A DNA stretch of 64,000 nucleotides from Io17-Chloro-G2 sp034428715 (GCA_034428715.1 DAOUHE010000022.1:1-64000); one strand, 5' to 3'; counted from the stretch's first letter, positions 50,381 through 59,029 are shown. Program-made: numbers and translations. Notes: generated by a model not told the origin, from the sequence alone.

Positions 50381-50991
50381 TATTTTTGCTCTACCTTTCC
50401 TTTGACTCGAGATTCCCAGAGGGATCTGACCGTTGCTTCCAATGCGGCTACGTCGCCTGAATTTTCAACCACCACATCGGACCGGTCCAATCGTTCCTGG
50501 ATGTCCATTTGAGAGCCCAGGCGCTTGCGAACCTCTGCTTCATCCAGGCCGTTGCGTGACATGAGACGCTGAAACACCGCTTCCAGGGGCGAAGCCGTGA
50601 CCCAAACCTCGTCCACCAGGGTTTCCCACCCGGCCTCAAATATCAAAGCCGCCTCGACCACCACCACCCGCACCCCGCGGGACCGCATTCGATTGATCTT
50701 TTCGGCCACCATGCCCGCCATTCGCGGGTGCATGATCCCGTTCAACTTGGCCATCTGCCCGGAGTCGGCGAAAACAATGGCACCGAGCTTTGGGCGGTCT
50801 ATCTCACCATCTGGTTTAAGGATGTCCCGTCCAAAGGCATCCACAACATCGTTCCAACTCTCGGTATGGGGTGTGTAAGCCTCGTGGCCCACTTGGTCGG
50901 CATTGATTACTTCAGCCCCAAGTTCTTGAAGAACTCGGGTGACTTCAGATTTGCCGGTGCCTATGCTTCCGGTGAGGCCTATGACCTGCAT
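50380..50991 (-). CDS. coaE: Dephospho-CoA kinase
   Basis: 203 residues. GLTGSIGTGKSEVTRVLQELGAEVINADQVGHEAY at the N-terminus is the P-loop and substrate motif. GAIVFADSGQMAKLNGIMHPRM and VVVEAALIFEAGWETLVDEVWVT are the CoA-domain marks, and RMSRNGLDEAEVRKRLGSQM the lid region. The enzyme adds the 3' phosphate to dephospho-CoA, the last step of CoA synthesis. AGGAGGAT is directly before the ATG. It is followed by the MoxR ATPase with a one-base overlap. Confidence 0.93.
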   Translation of the reverse strand: MQVIGLTGSIGTGKSEVTRVLQELGAEVINADQVGHEAYTPHTESWNDVVDAFGRDILKPDGEIDRPKLGAIVFADSGQMAKLNGIMHPRMAGMVAEKINRMRSRGVRVVVVEAALIFEAGWETLVDEVWVTASPLEAVFQRLMSRNGLDEAEVRKRLGSQMDIQERLDRSDVVVENSGDVAALEATVRSLWESRVKGKVEQK

Positions 50992-51232
50992 ATCCTCCTA
51001 ATCAAGCGCCGGTTGGAACCCGCGAATCGGTTCCTGTGGCCGATCGGACCACGGAATGTGCTGTTCCGACGCCTGGGCCATTCTACCAACGGTGCCCACC
51101 TTGGTCAACAACCGCCATACCCTCAGCAGATTTCGGCGCTTGAGTTCAATATTGGTAAATCGGTCAAGCCCTCTGCGGTCCAGCGGCCTGCCCCCTAAAA
51201 AATATGCGGCCGATCCCACATTTCCATGACCG

Positions 51233-51880
51233 TCAACCGTCGAATTGTATTTTGCCCCAGCGGCTCGTATAGGTGTCCTGAAGTCCCTTGAACAACTGGC
51301 GGTACTCATCGGTATCAATGGGGCAGGTGGTCATGATAACCGCGTCTTCCCGGTTGTCAGAGTAATAACCCTTACGAGTGCCCACCGTCTTGAAAGCGTA
51401 TTTTTCGTATAGCCGTTGAGCAATGAAATTGGAGACCCGCGCCTCCAAGGTCATGACTTGTGAACCGTATTTCACCGCTTCTCGCATGGACCCGATCAGC
51501 AGCAATTCGCCGATGCCCCGGCCCCTCAGCCGTTCCCTGACGGCGATCTCCGTGATGTGGGCCTCTTGTCCCTGGTACCACACGCTCACGTAACCGGCTA
51601 CGAATTCCTCAGCCGCCGGGGGTTTTGGCGGACGGCCGATCGCCCCATTTACACTTCTGGCCAAACGTTCCCACAGAGGACGGCCGGTGGATTCTTGGGT
51701 TTCGTTTCTAACGGCCTCGGCGGTTTCATCGTCGGGGCAGGCCACCAGATAACAAGCGTACTTGTTATTCAGCTCACGCTTAAAGGGCGTGCTGACCCAC
51801 AGGGGAGAAAACGCTTCCCTTTCTATCTCAACTACCTGGTTGATGTCCTCGGATTTTAGCCGCCGCAGGAATACTTCCAA
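51233..51880 (-). CDS. rimI: Ribosomal-protein-alanine acetyltransferase (RimI-like)
   Basis: 215 residues with the GNAT motif VRERLRGRGIGELLLIGSMREA near residue 116. LEARVSNFIAQRLYEKYAFKTVGTRKGYYSDNREDAVIMTT matches RimI/N-terminal acetyltransferases. The N-terminus RRLKSEDINQVVEIEREAFSPLWVSTPFKREL is typical. A region between residues 60 and 95 (TQESTGRPLWERLARSVNGAIGRPPKPPAAEEF) is longer than in E. coli RimI. It should acetylate the N-terminus of a protein, classically S18. It precedes coaE by 241 bases, so co-transcription is uncertain. Confidence 0.82.
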   Translation of the reverse strand: MEVFLRRLKSEDINQVVEIEREAFSPLWVSTPFKRELNNKYACYLVACPDDETAEAVRNETQESTGRPLWERLARSVNGAIGRPPKPPAAEEFVAGYVSVWYQGQEAHITEIAVRERLRGRGIGELLLIGSMREAVKYGSQVMTLEARVSNFIAQRLYEKYAFKTVGTRKGYYSDNREDAVIMTTCPIDTDEYRQLFKGLQDTYTSRWGKIQFDG

Positions 51881-52097
51881 GAAAAACGTCCGTAATCTGG
51901 CATCGATCCAAAATTTTATGACCCAGATTATATAACGTGGTTAACCCAACCATTTTAACATGGTCAAGAATAGATGAACATAACTCGACATTCATCACGT
52001 TACGCCATTTCTATCCATTCAACTATACTGTCAGGACCAGCGTTTCGGCAGAAGTGCCGGACAGTATCTGCTGTACCCACTGTGACGGGAGGCGGGG

Positions 52098-54587
52098 TTG
52101 AGGGTTCGATCTACCATCGGATATTGCCGGACCCCTATTAGGCGTTGGGCTCTTTGGTCCCTGGTATTGGCCTCAGTGACACCATGGGCTTTGGCGGGCT
52201 GCGGGCCAGAGACGGCCGTCAGCGCTCCAGAGACCGCCTTCCTCCCTGCGGCTGCCGCATCTGCCGCATCTACCGCCGACGCCGGTCCGCCGACCTCATC
52301 CACCCCGTTTGCCGGCATCCCGCCCTTACCTGCGCCGGGCTCCAGACCCCAAGCCACTTTTGCGCCGGAGACGGCTACACCCAAACCCACGGAACCGCCC
52401 TTGCCAGCCCTTATTGAAAAACCGGGGAAACCGCCGCCGGTGTTCACCGTTCCAAGCATCGGCTTGGAGCTCTCCTCCCCTTCCGATAGGCCGTTGGAAT
52501 GGTCGGAGTCGATGATCATCTCAGGGACAGCCTCTCCCGGAGCCACCGTCAGCGTCAACGGCGTCCCGGTTCTACCGGCGGCGGACGGCCGCTTCTCGGC
52601 GGCGTTGGCCCTGGGCTCTACGGTGGACCCGGTGTCGCCAGTGTTGGTTGAAGTAGCCGCCAGCAATGGGGCGGGAGGCCGCGCTTGGACCGTTACCGCG
52701 GCGTTGCCCACTCGGGATGGCGTCACGACGTTGATCGGCACGGTGACAAATATATCTGAAGACCATCCCCGGGCCGTGGCCGGGGAGACCGATATCACAT
52801 TGATGGCCGTAGATGGTCTTGTGGAACTGACTGCTACACCGGCGACGGTGGTGCACATTCCAGCCAGATTCAATCTCGGCCAAGAAAACCAGGGCGCCGA
52901 TGACCTTCCGTTTCAATCGATTCAAGACGTGAACGTGGGAGACCGCGCCGCTGTTTCAACCGTCGGCGGGCGGGTTTTGCATCTTCTGGTGCTGCCGGAA
53001 AGTCCGGTGAATTCGCTGCATTTTTCAGGGGTGGTGGTGCCTTCACCGGCGTCATCCCGTGGCGCTGCCTTCCTAACCCTGCGGGACAGGCAAGGCAACC
53101 AGATATCGGCAACGTTCACGCCGGATATTGAAGAGCCGCTATTAGGGGCATGGGTCACCGCGATCTTGTCCCGGCCAAGCTCCAGCGAGGAGCTACAGAT
53201 TACCGGACTGGACCACGCCACCGCCAGTCTGAACCGGGTTTCAGCCGCGCTGGAATTGTCGCTGACCGCTGGCGACACAGAAACTTTTGATGGGTTGCTA
53301 CGCCATCTGGAAGCAACCGCCAAACGCCGCCTGACCTTATTGGACGATGCATCACGATGGCCGCTGCCATTGTTGGCGGCCAGGGCGCGGGAAGAGTTCG
53401 CCGTTTTGCAGGAAGCCTATGACCGAACGTTGGCGCGATACGGCCGCGGCCCCGTCTTTCTAGAAGTAGACGGCATAATCACCTCATTGGGCGCGCAGAC
53501 CCCCGAAGGCCGGAAATTGACCGTTGAACCCGAATCAGGTCCGTTGGAAATAAATCTGCCGTCACGGACCGGCGTTTGGCTCAACCCTGCTGAAACGCCC
53601 CGGCAGGCGTTGGAGGGATGGCTCATCGGGTTTGCCGGGATTGAAGACTATACGGCCGAATACCGTGGGTCCGGGATCAGCCCCAGTAAACTTGATCTGG
53701 GACACCGGGTGACCGCCACCTACGATCCCGCAACCCACGTGGTGGCGAGGATCGCGGCCCCGGCGACCCGGCAACTGGAGGACGGTCTGGCCCGATCGCT
53801 ATTGCCTCTGGCGGGGATGGGGGAGATGGCTGGCACGGTGACCCATCTAAGCCTTCAGGGTCAGGCTCGCAGTGTATATATTCAGGACCAGACCACGGGC
53901 GGAACGGTGATTTTTTCGGCTACGACCGAAAGCCAGACCCTGGTAGACGGACTCCCGGTGCCATTGGGGCCAGACCTGGCCGGGCGGAAAGTTGCCATCC
54001 TCTTTCAACCGGGATCCGGGGAGATCATCGAGATGTCGACCCAAGAACCGGCTCCTGGAGAGGAGACGGTGTCGGGAGTTGTCACCAGTTTCACTTCAAA
54101 GGTCTTCCACGGAAACGTCACCATCTTGACCTCCCAAGGGGAGTCGAAAACCTTCACCCAAGATCAGGACACGGTCATCCGGCGGGACGGACGTAGGATC
54201 TCCGTCAGCGACGTGAGGCCAGGGGATCTGGTCCGGCCCAACACGCGGCATCGGGCGGAAGGTCCGGCGGAAGGTCCCGCGGGGCTTGGCGGCCCAGTTT
54301 TAACCTTTCTGAGCTTGAAAAGTCCCGAGCCGGTTCATTTGACCGGAACGGTAATGGGAATTGCCAGCCCGCCGTCTAGTCCGCCAGGTGATGACAACAG
54401 GGTCACCATCATCACAGACGGTTTGGACTTGATCACCCTGTCGATCACCGAAAGCAGCAGTCTCAATCGGCTGGGAACCGAAATCGGGCGAAACTCATTG
54501 CGCATCGGAGACAAGATCAGCCGGGCAACATACAACCCAATTACCAACGAGCTGGTCCAACTCGAATTGGCCGCCCCCGCACCATGA
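52098..54587 (+). CDS. Large exported lipoprotein with Ig-like and repeated beta domains
   Basis: 829 residues from a TTG (GGGAGG upstream). The leader ends WALAGC, a lipobox with Cys near residue 35. A Pro/Ala-rich linker (about 36-105) follows, with FAPETATPKPTEPP. Residues about 115-190 form an Ig-like unit (ISGTASPGATVSVNGVPVLPAADGRFSAALAL). The rest carries repeated units of the DUF5666 kind: GTVTNISEDHPR.., FSGVVVPSPASSRGAAFLTLRDRQGNQISATF, DGIITSLGAQTPEGRKLTVEPES, GTVTHLSLQGQARSVYIQDQT and GVVTSFTSKVFHGNVTILTSQG. It should be anchored outside the cytoplasmic membrane. No catalytic motif was seen. Confidence 0.78.
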   Translation: MRVRSTIGYCRTPIRRWALWSLVLASVTPWALAGCGPETAVSAPETAFLPAAAASAASTADAGPPTSSTPFAGIPPLPAPGSRPQATFAPETATPKPTEPPLPALIEKPGKPPPVFTVPSIGLELSSPSDRPLEWSESMIISGTASPGATVSVNGVPVLPAADGRFSAALALGSTVDPVSPVLVEVAASNGAGGRAWTVTAALPTRDGVTTLIGTVTNISEDHPRAVAGETDITLMAVDGLVELTATPATVVHIPARFNLGQENQGADDLPFQSIQDVNVGDRAAVSTVGGRVLHLLVLPESPVNSLHFSGVVVPSPASSRGAAFLTLRDRQGNQISATFTPDIEEPLLGAWVTAILSRPSSSEELQITGLDHATASLNRVSAALELSLTAGDTETFDGLLRHLEATAKRRLTLLDDASRWPLPLLAARAREEFAVLQEAYDRTLARYGRGPVFLEVDGIITSLGAQTPEGRKLTVEPESGPLEINLPSRTGVWLNPAETPRQALEGWLIGFAGIEDYTAEYRGSGISPSKLDLGHRVTATYDPATHVVARIAAPATRQLEDGLARSLLPLAGMGEMAGTVTHLSLQGQARSVYIQDQTTGGTVIFSATTESQTLVDGLPVPLGPDLAGRKVAILFQPGSGEIIEMSTQEPAPGEETVSGVVTSFTSKVFHGNVTILTSQGESKTFTQDQDTVIRRDGRRISVSDVRPGDLVRPNTRHRAEGPAEGPAGLGGPVLTFLSLKSPEPVHLTGTVMGIASPPSSPPGDDNRVTIITDGLDLITLSITESSSLNRLGTEIGRNSLRIGDKISRATYNPITNELVQLELAAPAP

Positions 54588-54640
54588 GTTGGGGTCAACC
54601 TGGCGAGGAAACAGACTGGAATAACTCACCACAGCCGTTC

Positions 54641-55690
54641 TCAGCAGCCCTGACCGTCGTTCCAGCCTGCCTCTTCTCCCGATGGAGAAACCCTGGCGGG
54701 AGAAACGCTGACGCTGCCGAAAACGCCGTCGTAACCAGGCTCCAAGCGAACCTTCCCGGTCCTGGCCCTGATCACCGCCTGGGCCAGCGGTTCTCCGCCC
54801 AACCGGGTTAGGTCGTTGTGTGACGCTTGGATGAGCACCCTGAATTCGCTTCCCATCTCTTGCACCACCCGCCGGTACTCACCCTGGACCCGTTTGCTGT
54901 TGACGCCAACCTTCATCGTCTGGGAGATGATCTCCAACAGAGGAACCAGCCTCATAAAAGGCGGTCTCCCCAGCGGAGAGGACACCAGGTCCCCTCTGCT
55001 CTCAACTTCGTTGGTATTCCCTTGCGATGGCCCACCCTCCTCCGAAGTACTCTCCTCCGAAGTGCTCTCGTCGGAAAGGATAGCTACCCGGTGCGAAACT
55101 CCCAGGGTCATGGGCCGGCCGCAGACCGGGCAACGGCCATTGGAGCCCAATGTCTCCTTGGCACCCAGCCTAACGCCACATTTCCGGTGGCCACTGAAAT
55201 GGTATTTCCCTTCCTCTGGGTAAAACTCGACGGTATAGGCCACCCCCTGGCTGGCCAGAGCTCGGGCCAATCCCTGGTAACTCATCTCTCCGTGGAAAAC
55301 GGTGACCTCACGGCCCAACTTGGGCAAAGAGTGAGCGTCTGAGAAGGAGACTATGGTCCGCTGGGCCAGTTCGGGGACCATCCAGTTCATCGCGGGGTCG
55401 CTGGACAGCCCTGTCTCCACCGCATGGATGTGGGGCGCCATGTCCAGAAAACACTCTTCCAAAGAATCGAATCCCGATTTAGAACCCAAAATCCCGTACC
55501 AGGGCGTCCAAATGTGGGCCGGGATCACGATGCAATCCGGATTCGATTCCAACGCCAGTTCCACCAGATCACGAGCCGGCAGTCCCAGAACCGGCCGGCC
55601 ATCGGATGCCAGGTTTCCGTGGTGGGCCAATTTCCGGTTCAGCGACTCCACCGTGGCCAGGTCCCGGCGCGAACACCAGCAAATGAACAC
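54641..55690 (-). CDS. Endonuclease Q (PHP nuclease), C-terminal part after frameshift
   Basis: This frame carries the second part of the protein at 55569-56081. After the shift near 55663-55665 it reads DLATVESLNRKLAHHGNLASDGRPVLGLPARDLVELALESNPDCIVIPAHIWTPWYGILGSKSGFDSLEECF and SDPAMNWMVPELAQRTIVSFSDAHSLPKLGREVTVF, the PHP catalytic region. It is followed by the zinc finger HRKCGVRLG ... CPVCGRPMTLGVSHRVAIL. These are the EndoQ fingerprint. Its first 8 residues (MFICWCSR) are out-of-frame. An STSEESTSEE duplication lies near residue 222. EndoQ cleaves DNA 5' of deaminated bases (uracil, hypoxanthine). Known from Thermococcales and some bacteria. Confidence 0.82.
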   Translation of the reverse strand: MFICWCSRRDLATVESLNRKLAHHGNLASDGRPVLGLPARDLVELALESNPDCIVIPAHIWTPWYGILGSKSGFDSLEECFLDMAPHIHAVETGLSSDPAMNWMVPELAQRTIVSFSDAHSLPKLGREVTVFHGEMSYQGLARALASQGVAYTVEFYPEEGKYHFSGHRKCGVRLGAKETLGSNGRCPVCGRPMTLGVSHRVAILSDESTSEESTSEEGGPSQGNTNEVESRGDLVSSPLGRPPFMRLVPLLEIISQTMKVGVNSKRVQGEYRRVVQEMGSEFRVLIQASHNDLTRLGGEPLAQAVIRARTGKVRLEPGYDGVFGSVSVSPARVSPSGEEAGWNDGQGC

Positions 55691-56081
55691 GCCGGTGCCG
55701 GCCGCCCTGGCGATAGACGCAACTTACCTCGGTCCCCAGAATGAATTTCACCCCATCGAATTGGAAAAGACCCTTCCCGTCTTCCGCCAGGCCCGCCCGC
55801 AACTCCTCCATCCATAAGGGATGGGTAAAGTCGGCGGAGGATAATAGGTCTATCCCTTTGAGTTTTGCCCAGATAGCCAAGTTTTCCAAAGAGAGTTGCT
55901 TGCTGGTGGCGTAGGCGTAACGGGAGTGCAGATGCAGGTCGCCGGTATAGGTTTGGGTATAGGTCTGTGGTGTTTCCTGAAGCATGGCCCAGTCTAGCGC
56001 AGGCATGGCGTGCAAACGGCTGCCCATGGGCAATGCAACCTTGGCCAGACCGGGAGGTGAACCGTCCGAGGACGCCGGCAT
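55569..56081 (-). CDS. Endonuclease Q, N-terminal part before frameshift
   Basis: Reads TYTGDLHLHSRYAYATSKQLSLENLAIWAKLKGIDLLSSADFTHPLWMEELRAGL and VKFILGTEVSCVYRQGGRHRRVHLLVFAP. The HxH metal pair of the PHP domain (DLHLH) and the following D/E region are intact. True homology ends near 55663-55665, where a GGG run (CCC on the plus strand) seems to have one extra base; the residues after LVFAP are out of frame. The start is uncertain: the first in-frame ATG is 56081, but homologues start near the ATG at 55985. No ribosome site marks either. Its promoter would overlap the groES promoter region on the other strand. Confidence 0.78.
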   Translation of the reverse strand: MPASSDGSPPGLAKVALPMGSRLHAMPALDWAMLQETPQTYTQTYTGDLHLHSRYAYATSKQLSLENLAIWAKLKGIDLLSSADFTHPLWMEELRAGLAEDGKGLFQFDGVKFILGTEVSCVYRQGGRHRRVHLLVFAPGPGHGGVAEPEIGPPRKPGIRWPAGSGTAGS

Positions 56082-56096
56082 TTGGCAATCTATCGC

Positions 56097-56125
56097 TTGA
56101 CCGATGGGAACCCTACAATTATCCT
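56097..56125 (+). promoter_or_regulatory. Putative promoter of groES-groEL
   Basis: -35 TTGACC (56097-56102), 17-base spacer, -10 TATCCT (56120-56125), 25 bases before the groES ATG. No CIRCE (HrcA) inverted repeat was found in the leader. The consensus fit is moderate. Confidence 0.4.
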
Positions 56126-56149
56126 GTAGAATATAGCGGAGGATGAGAT

Positions 56150-56461
56150 ATGACTACCAGTGTTACCTCAGTGACCCAGTTGAAACCCATGGCAGACCGG
56201 GTGGTGATTCGCCCGATTGACGATGCCAAGGTGACCAAAAGCGGGATAATCCTGCCCGACACCATCCAAGAACGCCCTTTGGAAGGCGAAGTGTTGGCTG
56301 CCGGTCCCGGCCGGCGCCTCGACACCGGGCAGTTGCTGGAGATGGACCTGAAGACCGGCGACAAGGTAATCTACTCCAAATACGCCGGTACCGAGATCAC
56401 GGTGGACGGCGAAGACGTGTTGATCATGGCTGCCGGCGACGTTCTCGCCAAGATCACCTAA
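56150..56461 (+). CDS. groS: Co-chaperonin GroES
   Basis: 103 residues, normal size. LKPMADRVVIRPIDDAKVTKSGIILPDTIQERPLEGEVLAAGPGRRLDTGQLLEMDLKTGDKVIYSKYAGTEITVDGEDVLIMAAGDVLAKI covers the full Cpn10 fold, including the mobile loop (VTKSGIILPDT). It caps the GroEL ring and helps fold proteins. GGAGGATGA precedes the ATG. GroEL follows 58 bases later. Confidence 0.97.
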   Translation: MTTSVTSVTQLKPMADRVVIRPIDDAKVTKSGIILPDTIQERPLEGEVLAAGPGRRLDTGQLLEMDLKTGDKVIYSKYAGTEITVDGEDVLIMAAGDVLAKIT

Positions 56462-56519
56462 AATCATCAAAAATAGCAAACGATAGCAATAGCGCAGGCG
56501 CGACGGGAGGGAAACAAGA

Positions 56520-58139
56520 ATGCCAGCCAAGGAAATAATCCAGAATGAAGATGCCCAGCAGGCTCTGCTCCGCGGGATAGACCAGGTGGCCAATGCGGTT
56601 CGCCTGACCCTGGGGCCAAAGGGCCAAAACGTGATTCTGGAGAAGAAGTGGGGCGCGCCTGTGGTAACCAACGACGGCGTGGCCATTGCCAAGGAAGTGG
56701 AGCTTCCCGACCCATTTGAGAATATGGGCGCCCAGCTGATCAAAGAGGCGGCCACCAAGACCAACGACGCCACGGGCGATGGCACCACCACGTCCACTGT
56801 ATTGGCCCAGACCATCGTGCGTGAGGGTATGAGGAACGTGGCGGCCGGCGCCGACCCTATGGCCCTGAAGCACGGCTTGGACAAGTCGGTGGTGGCCGTG
56901 GTAGCCGAGTTGAAAAAGCTCTCCATTCCCGTTGAAGGCCGTGAGCACATGTCACAGATCGCCGGTATCGCCGCCGACGACCCGGCGATCGGCGAGATGC
57001 TGGCCGATGTGTTGGAAAAAGTAGGCCGCGACGGCGTGGTCACGGTGGAAGAGAGTAAGGGCGTTGAATCAGAGACCGAGTTCGTCGAGGGTATGAATTT
57101 CGACCGCGGTTATATCAGCCCCTACTTCGTCACCAATCCAGAGCGCATGGAAACTGTCGTAGAAGACCCGTACATCTTGGTGACCGACCAGAAGATATCC
57201 TCCACCGCCGACCTGGTTCCCCTGTTGGAGAAGACCCTACAGGTGTCGAAGAACCTGGTGGTGATCGCCGAAGATGTCGAGGGCGAAGCGCTGGCCGTCA
57301 TGGTCGTAAACAAGATGCGAGGCACCCTAAGCTGTTTGGCGGTCAAGGCGCCGGGATTCGGCGACCGCCGCAAGGCCATGTTGGAGGACATCGCGATCCT
57401 CACCGGCGGGGTGGTCATCTCTCAAGATACGGGACGCAAATTGGACCAGGTAACCGTAGCCGACTTGGGCGAGGCGCGCCGGATTGAATCCACCAAGGAC
57501 AAGACCACCATCATCGAGGGCAAGGGCGACGCCACCACCATCCAGGGACGGGTCGAGCAGATCCAGGTCCAACTCGATGACACCACCTCGGAATACGACA
57601 AAGAAAAACTCCAAGAGCGCATCGCCAAACTCTCCGGCGGCGTCGCCGTTATCAAAGTGGGCGCGCCCACCGAGCCCGAGTTGAAAGAACGTAAGCAGAG
57701 GACGGAAGACGCTTTGGCCGCCACCAGAGCCGCCTTGGACGAAGGTATAGTTCCCGGCGGTGGGGTGGCCTACCTGAGGGCTTCAGCCGTATTGGACACC
57801 ATTTCCCTTGCCAAAGACGAGCAGCTGGCGGCATCGATCTTGAAGCTGGCTCTGCGGGCGCCATTGAATATCATCGCCGAAAATTCCGGGCGGGATGGCC
57901 CCGTGGTGTTGAACCAAGTCCAGAACAACCAATCACAAAACTACGGGTACGACGCCATCAACGACGACTTTGGAGACCTGTTGGACAAGGGAATCCTAGA
58001 CCCGGCCAAAGTGTCACGGGTGGCCTTAGAAAACGCGTCCAGCGTGGCCGGCATGATCCTGACCGCCCAATCCTTGATAACGGAACACGAAGAGGAGCAC
58101 GATCACGACGATCACGGCCACACCCACGGTGATTTCTAG
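56520..58139 (+). CDS. groL: Chaperonin GroEL with histidine-rich tail
   Basis: 539 residues. RLTLGPKGQNVILEKKWGAPVVTNDGVAIAKEVELPDPFENMGAQLIKEAATKTNDATGDGTTTSTVLAQTIVREGMRNVAAGADPMALK is the ATP-binding core, and the apical and equatorial domains follow in the usual order (AVKAPGFGDRRKAMLEDIAILTGG; EEGIVPGGGVAYLR). The tail, normally GGM repeats, ends EEEHDHDDHGHTHGDF. GGGAGGGAAACAAGA precedes the ATG. The histidine-rich end could bind metals or alter ring interactions, as in some actinobacterial GroEL1 proteins. Confidence 0.97.
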   Translation: MPAKEIIQNEDAQQALLRGIDQVANAVRLTLGPKGQNVILEKKWGAPVVTNDGVAIAKEVELPDPFENMGAQLIKEAATKTNDATGDGTTTSTVLAQTIVREGMRNVAAGADPMALKHGLDKSVVAVVAELKKLSIPVEGREHMSQIAGIAADDPAIGEMLADVLEKVGRDGVVTVEESKGVESETEFVEGMNFDRGYISPYFVTNPERMETVVEDPYILVTDQKISSTADLVPLLEKTLQVSKNLVVIAEDVEGEALAVMVVNKMRGTLSCLAVKAPGFGDRRKAMLEDIAILTGGVVISQDTGRKLDQVTVADLGEARRIESTKDKTTIIEGKGDATTIQGRVEQIQVQLDDTTSEYDKEKLQERIAKLSGGVAVIKVGAPTEPELKERKQRTEDALAATRAALDEGIVPGGGVAYLRASAVLDTISLAKDEQLAASILKLALRAPLNIIAENSGRDGPVVLNQVQNNQSQNYGYDAINDDFGDLLDKGILDPAKVSRVALENASSVAGMILTAQSLITEHEEEHDHDDHGHTHGDF

Positions 58140-58190
58140 CATACGGCCAATCCGAACCCCCAGGATTTAACACTAGGTCTAACCACATTA

Positions 58191-58229
58191 CAAAACCCTT
58201 TTTCCTGAATTGGAGAAAGGGTTTTGTTT
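58191..58229 (+). terminator. Intrinsic terminator of groESL
   Basis: A 15-base arm CAAAACCCTTTTTCC (58191-58205) and its partner GGAGAAAGGGTTTTG (58212-58226) pair with one mismatch around a 6-base loop. It is followed by TTTA. It lies 51 bases after groEL. It may also stop the convergent hydrolase transcript. Confidence 0.8.
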
Positions 58230-58270
58230 AGGGGCCTTGGTGGTTAAGCCAGGTGACGAAACTTGGCCCG

Positions 58271-59029
58271 TCAAGCGTACCGCAGCAACACATCGGCCAT
58301 CTCTTTGGGATTTTCCAGCATGACCTGATGGCAGGAATCTAACGGCAATATCTCAGCGCCGGGGAGCCGTTGGGCCATTCTCTCTTGGACCTCGGGAGGA
58401 AGCAGTCTATCCCGTGTCAATTCCACGTAGGTGACCGGACACGGCAGGACCGAATCTTCTGATTGAACCTTGGTCTTCAAAACCCTGGAAGGCAACGGTC
58501 CGAAAAACCCTAAGACCTCCACGACCTCCATGGGCCCCATTCCGTTGCAAAGGACAGAGCCGATCACCGCCTTGGGCAATCTCATGTCTTGGCCGGAGAG
58601 TATGCTTAAGCCATTCAGCAGGTTGAACGCTGTCCGGGTGCGCCGGGGTAATGCGCCCAACATATTCCTTTGATTTTGGGGGACGATCCCGGCCACCAAT
58701 ATCAGGCGCTTGGGCGGATCGGGCAACTGGGATGCCGCCTGAATGATCAGGCTTCCCGCAAACCCGTGGCCCACCATCACCAAATTTTTGAGGCCTTCAC
58801 GTTCCACCGCCCGGGTAATGGCTTGGACGCATTCCTCCATACGGACCTGGGCAGTGTCCCCCCCCAAGTCGGCGCCGTGACCCGGCAGGTCCAGCGTATG
58901 TACCCGGTTGGCCCGCCGTGTGGCATATAGCCGTGGTGGATGCTCCACCGGCGCGGTCAGATGCCCCCAAACCTTTCCCCAAATCCAAGCGCCCTGCCCC
59001 GCGCCATGCACCAAAAGAAAATCACTCAT
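58271..59029 (-). CDS. Alpha/beta hydrolase-fold protein lacking the nucleophile Ser
   Basis: 252 residues of the plant-methylesterase/MenH-type fold: DFLLVHGAGQGAWIWGKVWGHL, HTLDLPGHGADLGG, LVMVGHGFAGSLIIQAASQ, KRLILVAGIVPQ, VTYVELTRDRLLPPEVQERMAQRLPGAEILPLDSCHQVMLENPKEMADVL. The nucleophile elbow, normally GHSxAG, reads G-H-G-F-A-G with Gly89 in place of Ser. The acid (Asp in LTRDRLLPP) and His (SCHQVML) are kept. It is therefore probably a non-hydrolytic member (lyase-like, binding, or inactive). It lies between groEL and selA on the minus strand. Confidence 0.83.
   Translation of the reverse strand: MSDFLLVHGAGQGAWIWGKVWGHLTAPVEHPPRLYATRRANRVHTLDLPGHGADLGGDTAQVRMEECVQAITRAVEREGLKNLVMVGHGFAGSLIIQAASQLPDPPKRLILVAGIVPQNQRNMLGALPRRTRTAFNLLNGLSILSGQDMRLPKAVIGSVLCNGMGPMEVVEVLGFFGPLPSRVLKTKVQSEDSVLPCPVTYVELTRDRLLPPEVQERMAQRLPGAEILPLDSCHQVMLENPKEMADVLLRYA

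Noticed and set aside
50998..51318. Minus-strand frame between coaE and rimI
   Set aside because: Overlaps the rimI end in another frame and has no motif; the gap is treated as non-coding.
52031..52873. 280-residue minus-strand frame opposite the large lipoprotein
   Set aside because: It is antisense to a well-supported signal-peptide protein and its sequence is low-complexity from the same GC-rich codons.
56126..56149. CIRCE operator before groES
   Set aside because: No TTAGCACTC-N9-GAGTGCTAA-type sequence was found in the leader or upstream.
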